In this document: piece by piece, positions 34,101 through 48,061 of the stretch | How the letters are laid out: every line of letters starts with the position of its first letter | Position numbering within the stretch: position 1 is the stretch's first letter | Assembly (NCBI GenBank): GCA_019096065.1 | Contig: JAGUCH010000002.1 | Location: 198,501 to 262,500 of the forward strand | From: Paracyclopina nana | Taxonomy: Eukaryota; Arthropoda; Copepoda; Cyclopoida; Cyclopettidae | Direction of reading: 5' to 3' | Length of the DNA stretch: 64,000 bases | Notes under the pieces: generated by a model | The model's input: the letters and a program-made list of their open reading frames with translations, nothing else | The model's database searches: none | What the model was told of the DNA's origin: nothing | Position numbers and translations under genes: made by a program

Positions 34101-37100
34101 CCAAATAGAACATTAACCACTCTTTGATAGAGCCTTGACCATTTCTTACAAGGACATGCCGAAACTTGCGCGTCGCGTTTTACTACTAGATGACAGCTAT
34201 GAAAACTTCAAAATTCTTGACCAAGTCAATTTTGAGTCAAAATGTCAGTTGCAGTCGATAGTTTGAGTCAACTTGACCCAAAATATGAGGTAAAGTCAAA
34301 CTTTTGATTAATTTTGAATTTGCAAGAGAGAAAACTTGCGCATCGCGTGGTACTTTAACTTTACTGCTAATAATGCTCTTAATTCTTGACCAAGTGATTT
34401 TTGAGTCAAAATGTTAATTGTAGTCGATAGTTTGAGTTAACTTGACTCAAAATGTGAGGCAAAGTCAAACTTTTGACACTTTTTGATTTCGCAAATGCCA
34501 AAACTTGCGCATCGCGTTTTACTACTAGATGACTGGTATGAAAACACGAAATTCTTGACTGAGTCAAATTTTAATCAAAATGTCTGTTGCAGCTGATAGT
34601 TTGAGTCAAATTGACTCAAAATGTGAGGTAAGGTCAAACTTTTGACACTTTTAAAATTTGCAAATGCTGAAACTTGCGCATCGCGTTATACTAAATCAGT
34701 CTGGACTGAAAACGTGGAAAAACAGAGTGACCACTCGCTAATGTGACATTGACCTCTTCCAAATGGAACTTTAACCACTCTTTGATAGAACCTTGACCAT
34801 TTCTTACAAGGACAAGTAATAAAGAGATATTTCTAGAAAGTGGTACTTAAAGTTAGCTAAAACTATTGACTTATAGTTTGAGTCAACTTGACTCAAAATG
34901 TGAGGCAAAGTCAAACTTTTGACACTTTTTGATTTCGCAAATGCCAAAACTTGCGCATCGCGTTATGCTACTAGATGACAGCTATGAAAACGCGAAATTC
35001 TTGACTGAGTCAAATTTTAGTAAAAATGAGCTGAAATAACTGATCACTCCTTGAAGGACATTGACCACTCACTGATGGCCAAAAATGACCACTCACTGAT
35101 GGCCAAAAAATGACCACTCACTGATGGCCAAGAAATAACCACTCCTTATTGTGAAAGGTTGCGAGATAATTCAAAAAATGAAATTAGGGAGTGGTCATCA
35201 TTCCGATGGCTAATGGCATTGATGGGACAAACCACCCATTTTCAAGTATTTGGTATCAAATGAATTCTACTGACCTCAGGAACTCATTTTACCCAACTTT
35301 GCCTTGAGGTCCCATCAGTACGTCCCATCAGTGCAGGCCGTCCTCATTTATTTAGTCACTGATGGGACTCGAGTCTTATCAGTGCTACAAATGAACAACA
35401 CAGTCTACCCTATCCAATTCTACCCAATCCTAGTGTAGCCAATCCTAGTCTTTGATCCCATTGTAGCCTATTTGTGACACCAATCCTAGTGTATCCCATC
35501 TTTGTCTGCCATATCCTAGTCCTCCAAACATTTTCTCCCAAATCCTTGTCTTCCCAATCATAGTCTCACAAATCCTAGTTTACCCAATCCTAGTCTACCC
35601 AATACTTGTCAAACCAAATCCTAGTGTAACTGAACCTTGCCCTCCAAATCATTTCTCCAAAATCCCAGCCTACACAATCCAGGATAATAAAATGGAAATA
35701 CAAAAATGAGTCATTTACTCACTTCTGAGACCTGACTCAGCATTCTTGACCCAATGCTGAGTTTTGCTGAAAATTTGAGGCACCTGAGTCAACCCCAACC
35801 TGTAGATTCAGCAAGGATCTACAAAAACCGTTTTTTGGCTGCCCTGAAACGCCCACAGTAGTACTTTTTTTCAGCTAAGAGCAGTCTCAGCATTCTTGAC
35901 CCTTTGCTGAGCTCTGCTGAAAATTTGAGGCAGCTGAGTCAATTTTTAGGGCCGATTTCAGGGTATCAACAAACTGCTAGCTACTGCCCATGTACTGAAT
36001 GTTGACAAGCATAAAATGGAAATACAAAAATGAGTCATTTACTCACTTCTGAGACCTGACTCAGCATTCTTGACCCAATGCTGAGTTTTGCTGAAAATTT
36101 GAGGCACCTGAGTCAACCCCAACCTGTAGGTTCAGCAAGGATCTACAAAAACCGTTTTTTGGCTGCCCTGAAACGCCCACAGTAGTACTTTTTTTCAGCT
36201 AAGAGCAGTCTCAGCATTCTTGACCCTTTGCTGAGCTCTGCTGAAAATTTGAGGCAGCTGAGTCAATTTTTAGGGCCGATTTCAGGAGTATCAACAAACT
36301 GCTAGCTACTGCCCATGTACTGAATGTTGACAAGCATAAAATGGAAATACAAAAATGAGTCATTTACTCACTTCTGAGACCTGACTCAGCATTCTTGACC
36401 CAATGCTGAGCTAAGCTGAGAATTTGAGGCACCTGAGTCAACTCCAACCTGTAGATTCAGCAAGGATCTACAAAAACCGTTTTTTGGCTGCCCTGAAACG
36501 CCCACAGTAGTACTTTTTTTCAGCTAAGAGCAGTCTCAGCATTTAGTTTTAGTAGCTAAGACTTGCATGACTTAAGCCAAGACGAAGGAAATGTGCTCTG
36601 AATAATTGAGCCAATGAAAACTTATAAGGCTAAGCTTTCTTAAGTTAATAAGAACTGGACTTGACTTTTGCAAATGACCACTCCTTGATGGGACTTTTAA
36701 TTAGATTTATTCCTAGCCAGACAGATTTCCAAGTTTTAGTGAAAAAATAACCACTCCTTGATTAGACTTAGTCTCCCAAGGCTTAGTCAAGTTATGGCTT
36801 AGACTTGTATGACTTATGCTAGGACTTGAAAGCAGTACTTTAAGTAAATGAGTCTGCAAAACTTATTTGGCTTATCTCTCTTAAGTTACTTAGTACTGGA
36901 CTTGACTTTTGCAAAGAACCACTCCTTGATGGGACTTTTAATTACATTTATTCCTAGCCAGACAGATTTCCAAGTTTTAGTGAAAAAATAACCACTCCTT
37001 GATTAGACTTAGTCTCCCAAGGCTTAGTCAAGTCATGGCTTAGACTTGTATGACTTATGCTAGGACTTGAAAGCAGTGCTTTAAGTAAATGAGTCTGAAA

Positions 37101-40100
37101 AACTTATTTGGCATAGATCTCTCAAGTTACTTAGTACTGGACTTGACTTTTGCAAAGAACCACTCCTTGATGGGACTTATAATTAGATTTATTCCTAGCC
37201 AGACAGATTTCCAAGTTTTAGTGAAAAAATAACCACTCCTTGATTAGACTTAATCTCTTAGAGCTAAGTCAAGTCCTTATAGCTAAGACTTGCATGACTT
37301 AAGCAAGGACTTGAAAGCAACTTGACCCTAAATGTTTGGCAAAGTCACACTTTTGACTCATTTTGAACTCGCAAGAGCAAAAACTTGCGCATCGCCTTAT
37401 ACTTCTACTTATGTGCTAATAAAACCCGAAATACCTGGTTAAGTCCATTTTGAGTCAAAATGTCAGTTGCTGCTGATAGTTTGAGTCAACTTGACTCAAA
37501 ATGTGAGGCAAAGTCAAACTTTTGACACTTTTTGATTTTGCAAATGCCAAAACTTGCGCATCGCGTTTTACTACTAGATGACTGCTATGAAAACTCGAAA
37601 TTCATGACTTAGTCAAATTTCAGTCAAAATGTCAGTTGCAGCTGATAGTTTGAGTCAACTTGACACAAAATGTGAGGCAAAGTCATACTTTTGACACTTT
37701 TTGAATTTGCAAATGCTGAAATTTGCGCAACGTGTTATACTAAATCAGTCTGAACTGAAAACGTAGTTAAAAAGGACAAAACAGAGTGACCACTTACTAA
37801 TGTGACATTGACCTCTTCCAAATAGAACATTAACCACTCTTTGATAGAGCCTTGACCATTTCTTACAAGGACATGCCGAAACTTGCGCGTCGCGTTTTAC
37901 TACTAGATGACAGCTATGAAAACTTCAAAATTCTTGACCAAGTCAATTTTGAGTCAAAATGTCAGTTGCAGTCGATAGTTTGAGTCAACTTGACCCAAAA
38001 TATGAGGTAAAGTCAAACTTTTGATTAATTTTGAATTTGCAAGAGAGAAAACTTGCGCATCGCGTGGTACTTTAACTTTACTGCTAATAATGCTCTTAAT
38101 TCTTGACCAAGTGATTTTTGAGTCAAAATGTTAATTGTAGTCGATAGTTTGAGTTAACTTGACTCAAAATGTGAGGCAAAGTCAAACTTTTGACACTTTT
38201 TGATTTCGCAAATGCCAAAACTTGCGCATCGCGTTTTACTACTAGATGACTGGTATGAAAACACGAAATTCTTGACTGAGTCAAATTTTAATCAAAATGT
38301 CTGTTGCAGCTGATAGTTTGAGTCAAATTGACTCAAAATGTGAGGTAAGGTCAAACTTTTGACACTTTTAAAATTTGCAAATGCTGAAACTTGCGCATCG
38401 CGTTATACTAAATCAGTCTGGACTGAAAACGTGGAAAAACAGAGTGACCACTCGCTAATGTGACATTGACCTCTTCCAAATGGAACTTTAACCACTCTTT
38501 GATAGAACCTTGACCATTTCTTACAAGGACAAGTAATAAAGAGATATTTCTAGAAAGTGGTACTTAAAGTTAGCTAAAACTATTGACTTATAGTTTGAGT
38601 CAACTTGACTCAAAATGTGAGGCAAAGTCAAACTTTTGACACTTTTTGATTTCGCAAATGCCAAAACTTGCGCATCGCGTTATGCTACTAGATGACAGCT
38701 ATGAAAACGCGAAATTCTTGACTGAGTCAAATTTTAGTAAAAATGAGCTGAAATAACTGATCACTCCTTGAAGGACATTGACCACTCACTGATGGCCAAA
38801 AATGACCACTCACTGATGGCCAAAAAATGACCACTCACTGATGGCCAAGAAATAACCACTCCTTATTGTGAAAGGTTGCGAGATAATTCAAAAAATGAAA
38901 TTAGGGAGTGGTCATCATTCCGATGGCTAATGGCATTGATGGGACAAACCACCCATTTTCAAGTATTTGGTATCAAATGAATTCTACTGACCTCAGGAAC
39001 TCATTTTACCCAACTTTGACTTGAGGTCCCATCAGTACGTCCCATCAGTGCAGGCCGTCCTCATTTATTTAGTCACTGATGGGACTCGAGTCTTATCAGT
39101 GCTACAAATGAACAACACAGTCTACCCTATCCAATTCTACCCAATCCTAGTGTAGCCAATCCTAGTCTTTGATCCCACTGTAGCCTATTTGTGACACCAA
39201 TCCTAGTGTATCCCATCTTTGTCTGCCATATCCTAGTCCTCCAAACATTTTCTCCCAAATCCTTGTCTTCCCAATCATAGTCTCACAAATCCTAGTTTAC
39301 CCAATCCTAGTCTACCCAATACTTGTCAAACCAAATCCTAGTGTAACTGAACCTTGCCCTCCAAATCATTTCTCCAAAATCCCAGCCTACACAATCCAGG
39401 ATAATAAAATGGAAATACAAAAATGAGTCATTTACTCACTTCTGAGACCTGACTCAGCATTCTTGACCCAATGCTGAGTTTTGCTGAAAATTTGAGGCAC
39501 CTGAGTCAACCCCAACCTGTAGATTCAGCAAGGATCTACAAAAACCGTTTTTTGGCTGCCCTGAAACGCCCACAGTAGTACTTTTTTTCAGCTAAGAGCA
39601 GTCTCAGCATTCTTGACCCTTTGCTGAGCTCTGCTGAAAATTTGAGGCAGCTGAGTCAATTTTTAGGGCCGATTTCAGGGTATCAACAAACTGCTAGCTA
39701 CTGCCCATGTACTGAATGTTGACAAGCATAAAATGGAAATACAAAAATGAGTCATTTACTCACTTCTGAGACCTGACTCAGCATTCTTGACCCAATGCTG
39801 AGTTTTGCTGAAAATTTGAGGCACCTGAGTCAACCCCAACCTGTAGATTCAGCAAGGATCTACAAAAACCGTTTTTTGGCTGCCCTGAAACGCCCACAGT
39901 AGTACTTTTTTTCAGCTAAGAGCAGTCTCAGCATTCTTGACCCTTTGCTGAGCTCTGCTGAAAATTTGAGGCAGCTGAGTCAATTTTTAGGGCCGATTTC
40001 AGGAGTATCAACAAACTGCTAGCTACTGCCCATGTACTGAATGTTGACAAGCATAAAATGGAAATACAAAAATGAGTCATTTACTCACTTCTGAGACCTG

Positions 40101-42288
40101 ACTCAGCATTCTTGACCCAATGCTGAGCTAAGCTGAGAATTTGAGGCACCTGAGTCAACTCCAACCTGTAGATTCAGCAAGGATCTACAAAAACCGTTTT
40201 TTGGCTGCCCTGAAACGCCCACAGTAGTACTTTTTTTCAGCTAAGAGCAGTCTCAGCATTTAGTTTTAGTAGCTAAGACTTGCATGACTTAAGCCAAGAC
40301 GAAGGAAATGTGCTCTGAATAATTGAGCCAATGAAAACTTATAAGGCTAAGCTTTCTTAAGTTAATAAGAACTGGACTTGACTTTTGCAAATGACCACTC
40401 CTTGATGGGACTTTTAATTAGATTTATTCCTAGCCAGACAGATTTCCAAGTTTTAGTGAAAAAATAACCACTCCTTGATTAGACTTAGTCTCCCAAGGCT
40501 TAGTCAAGTTATGGCTTAGACTTGTATGACTTATGCTAGGACTTGAAAGCAGTACTTTAAGTAAATGAGTCTGCAAAACTTATTTGGCTTATCTCTCTTA
40601 AGTTACTTAGTACTGGACTTGACTTTTGCAAAGAACCACTCCTTGATGGGACTTTTAATTACATTTATTCCTAGCCAGACAGATTTCCAAGTTTTAGTGA
40701 AAAAATAACCACTCCTTGATTAGACTTAGTCTCCCAAGGCTTAGTCAAGTCATGGCTTAGACTTGTATGACTTATGCTAGGACTTGAAAGCAGTGCTTTA
40801 AGTAAATGAGTCTGAAAAACTTATTTGGCATAGATCTCTCAAGTTACTTAGTACTGGACTTGACTTTTGCAAAGAACCACTCCTTGATGGGACTTATAAT
40901 TAGATTTATTCCTAGCCAGACAGATTTCCAAGTTTTAGTGAAAAAATAACCACTCCTTGATTAGACTTAATCTCTTAGAGCTAAGTCAAGTCCTTATAGC
41001 TAAGACTTGCATGACTTAAGCAAGGACTTGAAAGCAACTTGACCCTAAATGTTTGGCAAAGTCACACTTTTGACTCATTTTGAACTCGCAAGAGCAAAAA
41101 CTTGCGCATCGCCTTATACTTCTACTTATGTGCTAATAAAACCCGAAATACCTGGTTAAGTCCATTTTGAGTCAAAATGTCAGTTGCTGCTGATAGTTTG
41201 AGTCAACTTGACTCAAAATGTGAGGCAAAGTCAAACTTTTGACACTTTTTGATTTTGCAAATGCCAAAACTTGCGCATCGCGTTTTACTACTAGATGACT
41301 GCTATGAAAACTCGAAATTCATGACTTAGTCAAATTTCAGTCAAAATGTCAGTTGCAGCTGATAGTTTGAGTCAACTTGACACAAAATGTGAGGCAAAGT
41401 CATACTTTTGACACTTTTTGAATTTGCAAATGCTGAAATTTGCGCAACGTGTTATACTAAATCAGTCTGAACTGAAAACGTAGTTAAAAAGGACAAAACA
41501 GAGTGACCACTTACTAATGTGACATTGACCTCTTCCAAATAGAACATTAACCACTCTTTGATAGAGCCTTGACCATTTCTTACAAGGACATGCCGAAACT
41601 TGCGCGTCGCGTTTTACTACTAGATGACAGCTATGAAAACTTCAAAATTCTTGACCAAGTCAATTTTGAGTCAAAATGTCAGTTGCAGTCGATAGTTTGA
41701 GTCAACTTGACCCAAAATATGAGGTAAAGTCAAACTTTTGATTAATTTTGAATTTGCAAGAGAGAAAACTTGCGCATCGCGTGGTACTTTAACTTTACTG
41801 CTAATAATGCTCTTAATTCTTGACCAAGTGATTTTTGAGTCAAAATGTTAATTGTAGTCGATAGTTTGAGTTAACTTGACTCAAAATGTGAGGCAAAGTC
41901 AAACTTTTGACACTTTTTGATTTCGCAAATGCCAAAACTTGCGCATCGCGTTTTACTACTAGATGACTGGTATGAAAACACGAAATTCTTGACTGAGTCA
42001 AATTTTAATCAAAATGTCTGTTGCAGCTGATAGTTTGAGTCAAATTGACTCAAAATGTGAGGTAAGGTCAAACTTTTGACACTTTTAAAATTTGCAAATG
42101 CTGAAACTTGCGCATCGCGTTATACTAAATCAGTCTGGACTGAAAACGTGGAAAAACAGAGTGACCACTCGCTAATGTGACATTGACCTCTTCCAAATGG
42201 AACTTTAACCACTCTTTGATAGAACCTTGACCATTTCTTACAAGGACAAGTAATAAAGAGATATTTCTAGAAAGTGGTACTTAAAGTT
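31138..42288 (+). repeat. 3717-bp composite repeat, three tandem copies
   Basis: AGCTAAAACTATTGACTTAT starts at 31138, 34855, 38572 and 42289, an exact 3717-bp period. Copies 1 and 2 look identical; copy 3 differs at a few sites (CTTTGACTTGAGG against CTTTGCCTTGAGG near 39016, and 39175, 39842). Each copy is a mosaic. For copy 1: inverted 169-bp satellite (31138-31320), CCACTCACTGATGGCC short repeats (31345-31420), CCCAATCCTAGT minisatellite (31680-31963), 2.65 units of the 325-bp satellite in + orientation (31964-32826), three ~240-bp units with CCTAGCCAGACAGATTTCCA (32826-33600), and more inverted 169-bp satellite units (33600-34850). No coding sequence is seen. Confidence 0.97.
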
Positions 42289-43118
42289 AGCTAAAACTAT
42301 TGACTTATAGTTTGAGTCAACTTGACTCAAAATGTGAGGCAAAGTCAAACTTTTGACACTTTTTGATTTCGCAAATGCCAAAACTTGCGCATCGCGTTAT
42401 GCTACTAGATGACAGCTATGAAAACGCGAAATTCTTGACTGAGTCAAATTTTAGTAAAAATGAGCTGAAATAACTGATCACTCCTTGAAGGACATTGACC
42501 ACTCACTGATGGCCAAAAATGACCACTCACTGATGGCCAAAAAATGACCACTCACTGATGGCCAAGAAATAACCACTCCTTATTGTGAAAGGTTGCGAGA
42601 TAATTCAAAAAATGAAATTAGGGAGTGGTCATCATTCCGATGGCTAATGGCATTGATGGGACAAACCACCCATTTTCAAGTATTTGGTATCAAATGAATT
42701 CTACTGACCTCAGGAACTCATTTTACCCAACTTTGACTTGAGGTCCCATCAGTACGTCCCATCAGTGCAGGCCGTCCTCATTTATTTAGTCACTGATGGG
42801 ACTCGAGTCTTATCAGTGCTACAAATGAACAACACAGTCTACCCTATCCAATTCTACCCAATCCTAGTGTAGCCAATCCTAGTCTTTGATCCCATTGTAG
42901 CCTATTTGTGACACCAATCCTAGTGTATCCCATCTTTGTCTGCCATATCCTAGTCCTCCAAACATTTTCTCCCAAATCCTTGTCTTCCCAATCATAGTCT
43001 CACAAATCCTAGTTTACCCAATCCTAGTCTACCCAATACTTGTCAAACCAAATCCTAGTGTAACTGAACCTTGCCCTCCAAATCATTTCTCCAAAATCCC
43101 AGCCTACACAATCCAGGC
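42289..43118 (+). repeat. Partial fourth copy of the 3717-bp unit
   Basis: It matches the first ~830 bp of the unit and stops at AATCCAGG. There the other copies enter the 325-bp satellite (ATAATAAAATGG) but this one continues in the local CCTAGT minisatellite leading to the innexin gene. It therefore marks the probable founding junction. Confidence 0.92.
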
Positions 43119-44230
43119 ATACCTAATCCTGGTGTACTAAATCTTAGTCTACCCAATCATAGTTTATCAACCCTAGTCAGCCAAATACTGACATAACCTA
43201 ACTATGCTCTGTTTATCTTCAGACTCCTTAAGGAATCTTAACGCGAAATTCCTTCGTGCAAAGGAGCTCACAGTACATAAACTAGCTGCAAAGGGTTATC
43301 ATTATGCATGGTTTTGTCATAATGCAATCCTTAAGGAATGGTACGTAGATGAACAGTTAACCTTGTCCTCCAAATCCTTTCTCCCGAATCCTAGTCTTCC
43401 CTTTAATAGTCTGCCCTATCCTGGTTTTCAATCCCAGTGTACCCTATTTGTGAACCCAATCCTAGGATACCCAATTTTAGTCTGTCAAATGCTTGCATAA
43501 CCTATCCTACTCCTCCAAATATTTCCTCCCAAATCATAGTCTACCCAATCCTAGTCTCCCAAATCCTAGTCTGCCCAGTCCCAGCCTACCCAATCCCTGT
43601 CAGCCAAATCCTAGAGTAACTGAGCCACATCCTCCAAATCCTTTCTCTCAAACTTAGTCTACCCTATCAAATAATACCTAGTCCTAGTCTTCTCAATCCT
43701 AGTCTACCCAATCCCCTTCATCCAAATCACAACATAATGTAATCCTATCCACCAAATCCTTTCTCCCAAATTTTAGTCTGCCCTATCCAAGTCTACCCAA
43801 TCCAAGTCTACCCAATGTTAGTCTATCTATCCTAGTCTACCCAATCCATTTCAGATAAATCCTATCTTAATGTAAAATTTTCCTCCAAATGCCTTCTTCC
43901 AAATCCTAGTCTACCATATCCAAGTCTTCCCCACCCGATCCTAGCATACCCTAACGTAGTCTACCCGATCCTAGTCAACCCAATCCTTGTCTACTCATTC
44001 CTAGTCTACCAAATCTTAGTCTACCAAATCCTAGTCTACAAAATCCTATTCTACAAAATTCTAGTCTACACAATCCTAGTCCACCCCATCCTTATGTAAC
44101 CTTACCTAGTCTATCTTTTATCGCAATCTACCAAGCCTACATAATCCTAGCTGCTGTGATGAAACTTTTTGAGTAACCCTTTATTTAATAACACATACTA
44201 CAGATGAGTGCCCTGTGAAAAATGTCTTTC
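43119..44230 (+). repeat. Degenerate CCTAGTCTACCCAAT minisatellite upstream of innexin
   Basis: About 1.1 kb of imperfect ~15-bp units (CCCAATCCTAGTCTA and variants), interrupted by one non-repetitive block at 43200-43365. The sequence ends shortly before the acceptor-like TTTCCTAG at 44225-44232, just upstream of the innexin ATG. Confidence 0.85.
43222..43340 (+). other. Possible exon in the innexin upstream region
   Basis: A non-repetitive island inside the minisatellite. It follows TGTTTATCTTCAG, a fair splice acceptor, and reads as a protein-like frame (LRNLNAKFLRAKEL, GYHYAWFCHNAILKEW) before GT dinucleotides near 43342. Its composition resembles an exon, but no family is recognised and it is not needed for the innexin frame. 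It could also be a captured gene fragment. Confidence 0.25.
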
Positions 44231-44240
44231 CTAGTTCAAA

Positions 44241-47200
44241 ATGTTTCAACTGGCCACCAACATTCTCTTCTCGACTTTTCAACAAAAAGTCTGTATTGAC
44301 AGTGTCTGCTTCAAAGGCTTCTACAGAACAGCTTTCACACTGTTGATGATCTTGTCAATGGGTGGAATGTGCAGCCAATTCATTGGGCAGCCAATTTTCT
44401 GCAATTTTGGCAACCAAATTGACAGAGATATGGCAAACTATTATTGCCTTACCCATGACTCTTTGACTGCTTCTTCTTCCATGCCAAAGTATGAAAAAAG
44501 TGATAGTGAATATGACAAAACTGAAAAAAATACAATGACTTATTATAAGGTGAGAAATAGTACCTTGTCCTCCCAAATAGCTCTGGTGCGTAAGTAAGGT
44601 ATCCCAAACCCTAAGTCTCCTAATCCCCAAAATACTTGTTCCCCAAACCCAAGTCTCCTATTATCCCAAATGTTTGTTTCCCAATTCATAGCGTCCCAAA
44701 CCCAAGTCTCCTTGCCTCCCAAATACTTATTTCCTGAATCCTATTTCCAAAACCCAATTCTAAAAGTATCCCAAGCACTACTTATTAATAACCCTAATCC
44801 CTAGTCTTCAATTACCCATTAAACCTTAGTCTTCAAGCATACTTACTCATAGTCATAAATTATTCATAACTCACATCTTCAAGCATCCCAAACCCTATTT
44901 TTAAAAGTATAGGTACCAAATATTGTTCTACCCTATCCTAGTCTCCTAAGGCCAAGAAATTGCCTAATAATAATAATAATACATATAATGCTTTTCTATG
45001 TAGCCCCTGTATCAAAGACATCCCACAACCCAATTCTGATCTAACCAAATGAAGCCAGTGGCCCAAATCAAACAATCTACAACCTAGTCCATGTATAAAA
45101 AAGTATCTCAAATCCTAGTCTACCCTATTCATTCTATCCTATACAATTGTACCAATTTCTACCCTTCTAAATCCCTGCCTCCCTAAACCAAGTCTAGGCA
45201 CTGCCAATCCTACTCTTCTAAAGCCTACATTCCCAAAACCTATTCATTACTGCAAATTCTATAGTACTCAAAATCCTATTATCCCAAGTCTTCCTCAATT
45301 GTAAAATTAATTGCCTCCAAAGTCTGTGTTACTTAAAACTTAGTGACCAAAATCATTTCCTATAATCCTAAATCCTATTCTTCTTGATCTTGCCTCCCAA
45401 ATTCTTATTTATTCTTTCCTGCAATTGCCAATCATAGGCATCCTAATCCTACTCGCAATCTAGTTGATCTGATCAACCAAATCCTAGCTCTACCAATCCT
45501 AGCCTCCCAATACCTAGACTACCAAATTCTTGTCCTACCAATCCTAGTTTGCAACAAGTTTCAATACCCAACTATGCCTATTACTAGCCTCCCCTCCATA
45601 TCCTAGATTTCTGAACAATATCAAAGTTTACTACCCTGCTACTTCTTTTTTGCAGTGGATTTCTCTATTCCTGGCAATTCAAGCGTTGACTTTTCTTCTA
45701 CCCCGAGTACTGTGGCAATTTCTGGAAGGTAATTTAATTTCCAAGATACTACAACACATCCATGACAAGGAAAAGACTGCAAGAACAATTACTATGATTT
45801 GGGGGAGAACAGGAGCCTACTACTACAAATACTTGATATGTCACTGGATGAATGTACTAGTTCTGGCAATGAACATTTATGTTACAAACCTGTACCTCAA
45901 TGGAAACTTCCTCAAACTTGGACTGGATTTTTCAACTCAGGTGAAAAGAATTACCTAAGCTACCCTATCATTTTCTTATCTTCCCAATCCCTAGTCACCT
46001 ATACTCTAGAGCAAACCTTAGCCAAACCAAGTCTTCCCATTTTAAACTCTCACTCACCAACAACCCAATAATATACATTACCCTAGTCTTCCAAGCCCAA
46101 ATGTCCCAAAGTAATGTCTTCCCTATCCAAGTCAACCCAATCATAGTCTACCCAAACCAAGTTTACCCAATCCAAGTACACCCAACCTAGCTAACCCAAT
46201 CCTTCCCATCCAAACAATAGAGTAATCTTACCTTTTCCTCCAAATCCTTTCTCCCAAAGCCTAGTCTACCCAATCCAAGTCTACTAAATAATACTCTACC
46301 CAATCCCAGTCGATCAATCCTTGTTGGCCAAATTCTAGTCTAACCTTACCTTGTCAACCAAATCCTAGTCTACCCAATCCTAGTCTACCCAATCCCAGTC
46401 TACCCAATCCCAGTCTACCCAATCCTAGTCTGCCCAATCCTAGTCTGCCCAATCCTAGTCTACCCAATCCTAGCCTACCCAATCCCAGTCTACCCATTCC
46501 TAGTCTGCCCAATCCTTGTCTGCCCAATCCTTGTCTACCCAATCCTAGTGTACCCAATCCTAGTCTACCCAATCCTAGTCTACCCAATCCTAGTCTACCC
46601 AATCCTAGTCTACACAATCCTAGTCTACCCAATCCTAGTCAACCCAATCCTAGTCTACCCAATCCTAGTCTACCCAATCCTACTGTTGAAACCCCAAAGA
46701 TACCCTTGAATTTTTTTCCCAAAAATGCCAAACACTGGTCTCCCTTAATTCTTAATTATTTTTTTTCACATTTGCACAGAGTAATTTGATGGGTCAAACC
46801 TTTCCATTGGATGTTGTTTGCAATATGCCAATACAAACTGCTAGTGGAACAATCAGGAAATTATCTGGACATTGCTTCCTTGGACAAAATGAATACAACA
46901 GAATGACTTACCTCTTAATTTGGATATGCTTTTCTGTGATGACTGCTTTGAGCACTTACCTGATTGTGTGGCATGTCTTCAACATGACCTTTCGATGCCT
47001 TAGGTTGCAATATCTCAGTAAGTTGTTTATTCTTATATACACCCACAGTACATACCCACCCTTTTTAACTTATCCTTAATTAGTCTACCTATCTTAGCTA
47101 TCCTATTCAGCCAAAACTTTTCTCCCAAATAGCCTAGTCTTCCCAATCCTAGTGTATCTAATCCTAGTGTACCCTACCCAAGTCTACCCTATCCTAGTCT

Positions 47201-48010
47201 ACTCTATCCAATTCTACCCAATCCAATTCTACCCAATCCATGTCTACCCAATTAAAGTCTATGCAATCCTAAGTCTGCCCAATCCTAGTCTACCCAAACC
47301 TTGTCAGCCAAATCTAAGTCTTACATACCCTTGTACTCAAAATCTTTCCTCCCAAATGCAATTCTATTCAGTCCTAGTCTACCCAATCCCTGTCTACTAA
47401 ATCCTTGGCTAACTTATTCTAATCCTCCAAATCTTTTCTCACAAATCCTAGTCTGCCAAACATAACCAAGTCCTTCTAATCCTAGTCTACCTGATCCTAC
47501 TCTTTGTAAGTCTACCCTTTACTAGCCTTCCCAATCCTAGCCATCCCAATACTAGTCTACCTAATCCTTGTCATCCTAATCCTAGACTCAAAAAAACTTA
47601 TCCTTCAAACCATTTCTCCCAAATACTGCTCTAAACTATCCTAATCTACCCTATGCAAGTCTACCAAGTCCTCGTTAGCCAAATCCTAGTCTAAACTACC
47701 ATTTTACTCCAACTCATTTCTCACAAATCCTACCCTAGGTCTACCCTACATTTCACATCCCTCCCCTGATATTAGACCCTGGAACTACATTGTGACTTTG
47801 TTTACAGGAATTGCAGGCTTCACTTATGACGGCACCTACAACCTGAATATTAGTTTGCTGATGAGGAAAGCATCAATCCATGAGTGGTTCTTGCTGGTGC
47901 AAATCAAACGAAATATGGACGAGTTGACTTTCGCTGAGGTTCTTGTAGATTTGTGTAACATAATTTATCACAGACCAAATGCCCAAAAAAATTTGATTTC
48001 AATGGTTTAA
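44241..48010 (+). CDS. Innexin (gap-junction channel protein)
   Basis: Four coding exons, 44241-44549, 45656-45940, 46780-47017 and 47808-48010, join in frame (phases 0, 0, 1) to 344 residues ending in TAA. Innexins form hexameric or octameric plasma-membrane channels linking invertebrate cells. Visible features in order: N-terminal QKVCIDSVCFKGFYR; first membrane helix; extracellular loop 1 with two cysteines (QPIFC and YYCLTH); YYK-WISLFLAIQA at the splice junction, equivalent to the YYQWV signature starting helix 2, then PRVLW; helix 3 near WMNVLVLAMNIYVTNLYL; extracellular loop 2 with two cysteines (VVCNMP and SGHCFL); helix 4 (YLLIWICFSVMTALSTYLIVW); and the cytoplasmic tail with EWFLLVQIKRNMD and FAEVLVDL. 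All four loop cysteines are present and no break is seen. The ATG is in exon 1 at the expected N-terminus; an acceptor-like TTTCCTAG just upstream suggests a 5' UTR exon. The 325-bp array starts 52 bp after the stop. Confidence 0.92.
46361..46683 (+). repeat. Homogeneous 15-bp minisatellite in innexin intron 2
   Basis: About 21 copies of CCTAGTCTACCCAAT with few changes, the best-preserved part of the repeat that fills all three innexin introns and the upstream region. The minus-strand frame of GLGRL repeats (46354-46632) is its translation, not a gene. Confidence 0.95.
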
Positions 48011-48061
48011 TACAAAAATATGCACTATTCTCCAAAATGCTTGCTTTTGAAAGAATGGTAT

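Noticed and set aside
46354-46632. Minus-strand frame of GLGRL repeats
   Set aside because: It is a translation of the 15-bp innexin-intron minisatellite.
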